Source: Candidatus Aenigmatarchaeota archaeon
Lineage (GTDB): Archaea; Aenigmatarchaeota; Aenigmatarchaeia; CG10238-14
Assembly (NCBI GenBank): GCA_017608955.1
Contig: JAFCEW010000003.1
Span: forward strand, 1-17,885
Direction of reading: 5' to 3'
Length of the DNA: 17,885 nt
Under the pieces are notes generated by a model. The model searched no databases. It was not told where the DNA came from and worked only from the letters and a program-made list of their open reading frames with translations. Position numbers and translations under genes: made by a program. Of this stretch, positions 13,112 through 17,885 are shown one piece after another. The first letter of the stretch is position 1; each line of letters opens with the position of its first letter.

Positions 13112-14967
13112 TTTTTCTTCACCTTTTTAATTGCACCATTAGGACATATTGATGCACAAACTCCACAACCAGTACAAAGATTTTTATCAATAAATATTCT
13201 TCCATCGATTTCATTTATTGCAGGGCATCCTATATTATTCAAACAACTTTTGCATTGTTTACATTTCTTCTGATCGATCTCATATTTATCAGGTTCAACA
13301 CCAAAATATCTCATTCTTCTTACTGCCATAAGTTGACATTCTCTTTTTGCTACTATAACTGATAATTCATTTTTTTTCAAGAATTTTTTGATCGTTTTTA
13401 TCATGAGCTTTATATTAAATGGATCTACTACTTTTACATTTTTTACTCCCATTGCTTTTACTACGTCTTCTATTCTAATTGGTGTTGTTTTATCTCCCAT
13501 ACCAGTATATCCAGTTCCAGGATTTTCTTGATGTCCTGTCATTGATGTATACCTATTATCTAGTATTATTACAAGAGTATTTGATTTGTTGAAAACTAAA
13601 TTTGCTATTGCAGGCATACCTGCATGAAAGAATGTTGAATCACCCAGGAATGCTATTGTTTTTTGATTGCTCACTTTATTTATTCCATGAATTACACTAA
13701 CATTTGCACCCATACTGAGATTAAAATCTTGTGTTTCAAAGGGTGGAAATATTCCTAGAATATAACAACCAATATCACCACCAAATATTGTTCCTGGTGG
13801 AGCCGCTTTTTTAACAGCAAGAAATGTTGCTCTATGTGGACATCCAGGACAAAACACAGGAATTCTTCTTGGTATTTTTAATTTTTCGAAATTTTTCTTA
13901 TGAGCATCAAAATTGAAATCAAATTTTTTCTTTGAAATTTTCATTATTGCTTTCATTACAGTTTCTATATTAAATTCACCAGATTTTGGTAGAATATCCT
14001 TTCCATGTACTTTCAGTTTCGGATTTATTTCTTTGGCAATTCTAGTCACTTCTTTTTCCATCAATGGTTCTAATTCTTCTACTATTAGAACTTCTTTTTT
14101 ATTTCGAATGAATCTTTTAATTTTCTCGGTTGGTAATGGATATGTCAATCCTATTTTTAAAACAGGCAATTTCAAGTTTAGTTGGTCTAATGAATCAATG
14201 ACATAATTATAAGAAACACCAGAAACTATTATCCCAATCTTACTTCTCACATTTTTATTTAAGATAAAATTAAATTTTGTTTTTTCAGATAGCTTTCTAA
14301 TTTTTTCAATTTTTTCAAGAATTTTTTCATGCATCTCCATTGTATGAGGAGGGAGATTATTGAATTTTTTCATATCTTTAATAAATTTTCCTTTTGTTTT
14401 TCTTTTTGGTAATTTATCTAATTTTACAATTCCTCTTGTGTGACTAACTCTTGTTGTAGTCCTTAGAAGAACAGGAATTTCATATTTTTCTGAAATCTTA
14501 AATGCAAATTTTGTTAATTCTTTTGCTTCTTCTGGATTTGATGGTTCTACACATGGTATATGCGCTAATCTTGCATAATATCTATTATCTTGTTCTGATT
14601 GAGCAGAACTCCAACAACTTGGATCATCAGCACTCACAACAACTAAAGGAGAACCACCAACATATGCTACTGGCATTAAAGAATCTGCTGCAACATTCAA
14701 TCCAAAATGTTTCATTGATACAATTGATTTTATTCCAGAAAATGCTGCACCAGCTGCAACTTCTAAAGCAACTTTTTCATTTGCACTATATTCAAAATAA
14801 ATTCCAGCTTTTTTTGCTATTTCTGAAAATGTATCTCCTATTTCTGATGATGGAGTTCCAGGATAAGTTGATGCCAATCCAACTCCAGATTCTAGTGCTC
14901 CTCTTACAATTGCTTCATTGCCTAATAAAAGTATCTTTCCTTTTTTTTTCAAAATTTCATTTCTCAT
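13108..14967 (-). CDS. iorA: Indolepyruvate:ferredoxin oxidoreductase, alpha subunit
   Basis: IorA carries the thiamine pyrophosphate site and the Fe-S clusters of this aryl-2-oxoacid oxidoreductase. The 619 residues begin KKGKILLLGNEAIVRGALESG and contain STYPGTPSSEIGD (33-45), FEYSANEKVALEVAAGAA (58-75), the CPGCPHRATF segment (373-382), GDIGCYILG (397-405) and the TPP motif GDSTFF (442-447) with Asn471. The C-terminus has two 4Fe-4S motifs: Cys569, 572, 575, 581 and Cys598, 601, 604, 608. Length and domain order are those of the full family. The gene follows the GltB-like gene after seven bases. Reduced ferredoxin is the expected product. Confidence 0.95.
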   Translation of the reverse strand: MRNEILKKKGKILLLGNEAIVRGALESGVGLASTYPGTPSSEIGDTFSEIAKKAGIYFEYSANEKVALEVAAGAAFSGIKSIVSMKHFGLNVAADSLMPVAYVGGSPLVVVSADDPSCWSSAQSEQDNRYYARLAHIPCVEPSNPEEAKELTKFAFKISEKYEIPVLLRTTTRVSHTRGIVKLDKLPKRKTKGKFIKDMKKFNNLPPHTMEMHEKILEKIEKIRKLSEKTKFNFILNKNVRSKIGIIVSGVSYNYVIDSLDQLNLKLPVLKIGLTYPLPTEKIKRFIRNKKEVLIVEELEPLMEKEVTRIAKEINPKLKVHGKDILPKSGEFNIETVMKAIMKISKKKFDFNFDAHKKNFEKLKIPRRIPVFCPGCPHRATFLAVKKAAPPGTIFGGDIGCYILGIFPPFETQDFNLSMGANVSVIHGINKVSNQKTIAFLGDSTFFHAGMPAIANLVFNKSNTLVIILDNRYTSMTGHQENPGTGYTGMGDKTTPIRIEDVVKAMGVKNVKVVDPFNIKLMIKTIKKFLKKNELSVIVAKRECQLMAVRRMRYFGVEPDKYEIDQKKCKQCKSCLNNIGCPAINEIDGRIFIDKNLCTGCGVCASICPNGAIKKVKKK

Positions 14968-14974
14968 ATTGATC

Positions 14975-16282
14975 CTATAATAATTTTTTTACTTCATGCT
15001 CAATTCCAAACATTTTTCCAGCTTCTTTTGTCAATGCCAAAAGATTATTTTTTCTTCCTTTTAGAAGTTGAACTTTATTCACTCTTTGAGTTGCACACAA
15101 CATTCCTAATTCTTCTTTTATTGCTTCAACAAAATTTACTATTCCTTTCGCTTTATTAATATTTGCTGCTATTAAAAATGCTCTTCCCATAGCGACAGAA
15201 TCAGCTCCTAGCATTAAGGCCTTACCTACATCCATTCCATTTGCAAATCCACCGGTTAGCATTATATCATAATCTATTTTTCTTTTGTTGATTCTTTGCA
15301 TAACAGAAAGAGATGGTACACCAATTTCATTCATGACTAACCAAGGAGACATTCCAGTGCTTCCACCATATCCATCTATAGTCACACATTTTAATGGAAT
15401 TTTTTCTTTCTTTTTTATTTTTTGTAAAAATTCTAAAGTCTTTATAATATCTTTACCAGCTGCAATCTTTATCCATATAGGAACATGAAGATCTTTGCAT
15501 TTTAATAACATATCTCTAACTAGCTGTTCATTTATTGATCCTGGAGAGGAATGTCTCTGATAGCCATCTTTTGTTTTAATGATCGTATATCCATATTTTT
15601 TATATTTTTCTGCTTCTTTTGTTGACTTGAATTGTATTTCTCCGCCTAGTCCCATTTTACACCCTTGACCTAATTTTAATTCTATTGCATGAGCTCCAAG
15701 ACTCACAGCTATTTTTGGAACATCTAATTTGAATTCATTTCCATTTGCTTGGACAACCAAAGCACCTCTTCTATGATAATTATCAAGATATGGCTTCATT
15801 CTTTCTTTTAATCCCTTTTCACCATATGTGACAAAAACATTTTCCCCCACAACCATAGGTATTCCTGCTTGTGCAGCACCTATTGCTAAATCTGTACCAT
15901 GTTTATGAGCAACTATAGTTGATCCCATGCCAGCAATACTTAGAGGGGTAGAACATTTAAATCCCCCAATGTTAGAAGTTGTATCTACTTTTCTGAAAAT
16001 TACTTCGTCTCCTATAATTTGTGGTAATATCTGAATATCATCTATAAAAGGCAATCTTTTTTCAGGACTAAATTGAGCAATACCAAATGGTTCAGGAAAT
16101 AAAGTTCTTCCTGTTTTTGCTTTTTTACCTATTTCGCATGTACCACATTTTAAACAAACAGAACATAATCCAGCTGGTGAAACATGTTCAGGATTGAGTA
16201 AATTCGTGCCTGTTACTATACAAGCATTAGAGTGTCGTCTCATTCCTTTCATATTTGGATATGATTTTTTTTCATCAGTCAT
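14975..16282 (-). CDS. Stand-alone GltB-like FMN-binding protein with N-terminal four-Cys motif
   Basis: This matches the FMN-binding (synthase) domain of glutamate synthase, found in archaea as a separate polypeptide. In 435 residues I see an N-terminal CSVCLKCGTC (Cys40, 43, 46, 49) that could bind an Fe-S cluster, then SIAGMGSTIVAHKHG, the KLGQGCKMGLGGEI segment (equivalent to KLSQGAKPGxGG of GltB), VTIDGYGGSTGMSP (matching DGxxGGTGAxP), and the FMN-phosphate region DIMLTGGFANGMDVGKALMLGADSVAMGRAFL. The glutaminase domain of full glutamate synthase is absent, as is the usual GltB cysteine cluster after the FMN site. It begins the operon that continues with iorA. The exact reaction is not certain; ferredoxin-linked glutamate formation is a guess from fold and neighbours. 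Confidence 0.88.
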   Translation of the reverse strand: MTDEKKSYPNMKGMRRHSNACIVTGTNLLNPEHVSPAGLCSVCLKCGTCEIGKKAKTGRTLFPEPFGIAQFSPEKRLPFIDDIQILPQIIGDEVIFRKVDTTSNIGGFKCSTPLSIAGMGSTIVAHKHGTDLAIGAAQAGIPMVVGENVFVTYGEKGLKERMKPYLDNYHRRGALVVQANGNEFKLDVPKIAVSLGAHAIELKLGQGCKMGLGGEIQFKSTKEAEKYKKYGYTIIKTKDGYQRHSSPGSINEQLVRDMLLKCKDLHVPIWIKIAAGKDIIKTLEFLQKIKKKEKIPLKCVTIDGYGGSTGMSPWLVMNEIGVPSLSVMQRINKRKIDYDIMLTGGFANGMDVGKALMLGADSVAMGRAFLIAANINKAKGIVNFVEAIKEELGMLCATQRVNKVQLLKGRKNNLLALTKEAGKMFGIEHEVKKLL

Positions 16283-16299
16283 GTTATTAATAATGAATT

Positions 16300-16311
16300 T
16301 TATTTTAAATA
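16300..16311 (-). promoter_or_regulatory. TATA box of the GltB-like/ior operon
   Basis: The minus strand reads ATTTAAAATAAA about 24 bases before ATG 16282, and there is no Shine-Dalgarno sequence before that ATG, so the long operon appears to start as a leaderless message. Confidence 0.5.
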
Positions 16312-16365
16312 ATATTTGTTATTTTTTTAATACTAGAAAATAAAATAATTTAGAGAGGAATATTA

Positions 16366-17064
16366 ATGAAAGAAATAATAGCAGCAATGTTTTTATTTTT
16401 AATTTTGATAGGAACATTTGGATTTCATTCTATTGAAGGGCTATCTCTACTTAATTCATTTTATTTAACTATAGTTTCTATTACAACAGTTGGATACGGA
16501 GATGTAGTACCTATTACTCCTATAGGAAAATTATTCGCTGGTGGGTTAATAATAGGAGGTATTCTTATATTTGCTGTTGGTATTGCTCATCTCGGAGGTA
16601 TGTTTTTAACATCAAAAATTGAGGAGGTATTAGGTTTTGTGAGAAAAAAACAAAAAATGAAAAAACATGTTATATTATGTGGCGCTGGAAGAGTCGGAAA
16701 AGTAATAATTGATGAACTAAAAAAAGCAAAAAAAGGATTCGTTGTTATAGAAAAGGATACTGAAAGAGTAAAAGAGTTAACACAAGAAAAAATACCAGCA
16801 ATATATGGTGATGTTCTAAATGAACAGGTATTAAAAGATGCTGGCATAAAAAATGCAAAAGTTCTCATTTCAGCTCTTGATAAAGATGCTGATGCAGTAT
16901 TTCTAGTTGTAACAGCAAAATCATTGAATCCAAATATAAAAGTAATAGTTCAAGTCAATGAACAAAAGAACATAGACAAAATGTATAAAGTAGGAGCAAA
17001 TGAAGTTGTTTGTCCACAGGTAGCAGGAGCAAAAATGTTAGCACATGCAGCAATAGGAAAGTAA
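16366..17064 (+). CDS. Two-helix K+ channel with RCK (TrkA-N) domain
   Basis: A MthK-like potassium channel. The 232 residues have a first membrane helix (about 5-22), the pore helix and selectivity filter TTVGYGD (40-46), a second helix (about 54-80), and a cytoplasmic RCK domain starting near 99 with the nucleotide-type motif CGAGRVG (105-111), the acid VIEKD, GDVLNEQVLKDAGI and the KVLISALDKDADA segment. The protein ends after the Rossmann-like RCK-N part; the TrkA-C lobe of MthK (336 residues) is missing, so the protein is about 100 residues shorter. GAGAGGA just before ATG 16366 is a good ribosome-binding site. An internal GAGGAGGT at 16621 could start a soluble RCK fragment at GTG 16639. 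The stop codon abuts that of the convergent aminotransferase gene. Confidence 0.94.
   Translation: MKEIIAAMFLFLILIGTFGFHSIEGLSLLNSFYLTIVSITTVGYGDVVPITPIGKLFAGGLIIGGILIFAVGIAHLGGMFLTSKIEEVLGFVRKKQKMKKHVILCGAGRVGKVIIDELKKAKKGFVVIEKDTERVKELTQEKIPAIYGDVLNEQVLKDAGIKNAKVLISALDKDADAVFLVVTAKSLNPNIKVIVQVNEQKNIDKMYKVGANEVVCPQVAGAKMLAHAAIGK
16621..16641 (+). promoter_or_regulatory. Possible internal translation start for a free RCK domain
   Basis: GAGGAGGT at 16621-16628 is followed ten bases later by an in-frame GTG (Val92), which would give the cytoplasmic domain alone. MthK of Methanothermobacter is known to make such a fragment from an internal methionine. The same bases encode Glu-Glu-Val, so the match may be chance. 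Confidence 0.35.
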
Positions 17065-17885
17065 TTATTTCAATGATCTTATTGCTTTTTCCATTCTGTT
17101 TAATGCTTCTTCTATCTTTTTATATTCAGTTGCATAGCTCAATCTAAGATATCCTTCACCATATTTTCCAAACTCTGTCCCAGGAACTGTTAGAACTTTA
17201 GCTTTTTTCAAAAAGAAATCAGATGCTTTAGTAGAAGACATTCCCAATTCCTTTATATTTGGAAATGCATAAAATGCACCTTCAGGTTTTAGACAACTTA
17301 TTCTTGGAATTTCTTCCAGTCTTTTTATTATTAGTTTTCTTCTTCTATCATATTCTTTTCTCATTTTTTCAATGTAATCTTGTTTTGATGTCAATGCTTT
17401 ATATCCAGCAATTTGAGCTATAGTTGGTGCGCATACAGTTGTATAAATATGCATTTTTACCATAGATTGAATAATATCTTTTGGCCCTACTGCATAGCCT
17501 AGTCTCCAACCAGCCATGGCTTGTGTTTTAGAAAATGTAAAAAGTGATATAACATGATTTTTCATTCCATTTAAACTTCCGATGCTTATATGTTTTTGAT
17601 TATCATAGATTATATTTTCATATGCTTCATCAGAAAATATAATTAGATTATTATCAACAGCTATATCAGCTAATTCTTCTAAAGTCTTTTTCTTTAAAAC
17701 TCTTCCTGTTGGATTAGATGGACTATTTATAAGAAGTATCCTAGTTCTTTTATCTATTAATTTTTTAACAGTATCTGGATTAAATTCGAATCCCTCACTC
17801 TCTAAAAGAGGAACTGAAACAGGAACACCATTTAAAGTTTCAACCATTGGTATATATGCTAAAAATCCAGGATTAGGAACTAAAA
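17065..17885 (-). CDS. Class I PLP aminotransferase, C-terminal part, 5' end outside window
   Basis: An aspartate-aminotransferase-fold enzyme that moves amino groups between amino acids and 2-oxoacids. The frame stays open to the window edge, so a Met at 17847 is internal: the residues before it read VPNPGFLAYIP, the usual PGYxxY region. About 273 residues are visible, including NSPSNPTGRVL, SDEAYENIIY (Asp and Tyr for the cofactor), the Schiff-base lysine in FTFSKTQAMAGWRLGY, and the substrate-carboxylate arginine in YLRLSYA. It is of the AspC/AraT subgroup; aromatic specificity is likely only from the neighbouring ior genes. It ends directly against the convergent K+ channel gene. Confidence 0.94.
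   Translation of the reverse strand, partial: LVPNPGFLAYIPMVETLNGVPVSVPLLESEGFEFNPDTVKKLIDKRTRILLINSPSNPTGRVLKKKTLEELADIAVDNNLIIFSDEAYENIIYDNQKHISIGSLNGMKNHVISLFTFSKTQAMAGWRLGYAVGPKDIIQSMVKMHIYTTVCAPTIAQIAGYKALTSKQDYIEKMRKEYDRRRKLIIKRLEEIPRISCLKPEGAFYAFPNIKELGMSSTKASDFFLKKAKVLTVPGTEFGKYGEGYLRLSYATEYKKIEEALNRMEKAIRSLK

Noticed and set aside
14502..14972. 156-codon plus-strand frame very rich in Leu, Gln and His
   Set aside because: It lies fully opposite the conserved N-terminal part of iorA; the composition is the antisense echo of AT-rich codons.
1..17885. CRISPR arrays, insertion sequences, integrase or toxin-antitoxin genes
   Set aside because: No spaced direct repeats, terminal inverted repeats or matching coding regions were seen; the genes are mostly core archaeal functions.

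Overview
The window is a gene-dense, strongly AT-rich stretch of an archaeal chromosome. Archaeal markers are pelota, the tRNA-splicing endonuclease EndA, Bud32, ribosomal proteins S3Ae, S28e, L24e and L7Ae, an RNA polymerase subunit D with an Fe-S domain, an archaeal-type GluRS, TATA-box promoters and intron-bearing tRNA genes. The low GC, very short spacers, overlapping convergent gene ends and many small membrane proteins suit a small-genome lineage such as a DPANN-type archaeon. That placement is inference; no 16S gene is present.

Layout. 1-2060: the end of pelota, then on the minus strand endA, an intron-containing tRNA-Phe(GAA), a family 2 glycosyltransferase and a 50-residue four-cysteine protein. 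2099-3930 (plus): bud32, a small membrane protein, rps15 and rps3ae. 3919-5903: a site-2-type membrane protease and a divergent six-helix membrane protein. 5955-8769 (minus): the rps13-rps4-rps11-rpoD operon, a DUF1003 protein and tRNA-Leu(UAA). 8822-9658 (minus): rpl7ae-rps28e-rpl24e followed by tRNA-Ala(GGC), which carries two introns. 9733-16282 (minus): a glutamate-synthase-like FMN protein, iorA, a small membrane protein, iorB, a MEMO-family protein and gltX, apparently one long operon. 16366-17885: a two-helix K+ channel with an RCK domain, and the 3' part of a class I aminotransferase. No spacer exceeds about 100 bases, and I saw no mobile element, CRISPR array or repeat family.

Two functional themes stand out. 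The first is translation and tRNA processing: tRNA-Phe has a 16-nt intron in its T-loop with a textbook bulge-helix-bulge fold, and tRNA-Ala has a 15-nt D-arm intron (22/23) plus a 12-nt anticodon-loop intron (37/38) in looser folds. The gene for the enzyme that should cut them, endA, lies directly downstream of tRNA-Phe, yet its catalytic lysine position holds serine and it has a lysine-rich insertion near the active site. The second is amino-acid catabolism: an aminotransferase, IorAB and a GltB-like FMN protein could take amino acids to 2-oxoacids and on to acyl-CoA with reduced ferredoxin, with glutamate or another redox partner handled by the GltB-like protein. An uncharacterised three-helix protein is translationally coupled between iorA and iorB.
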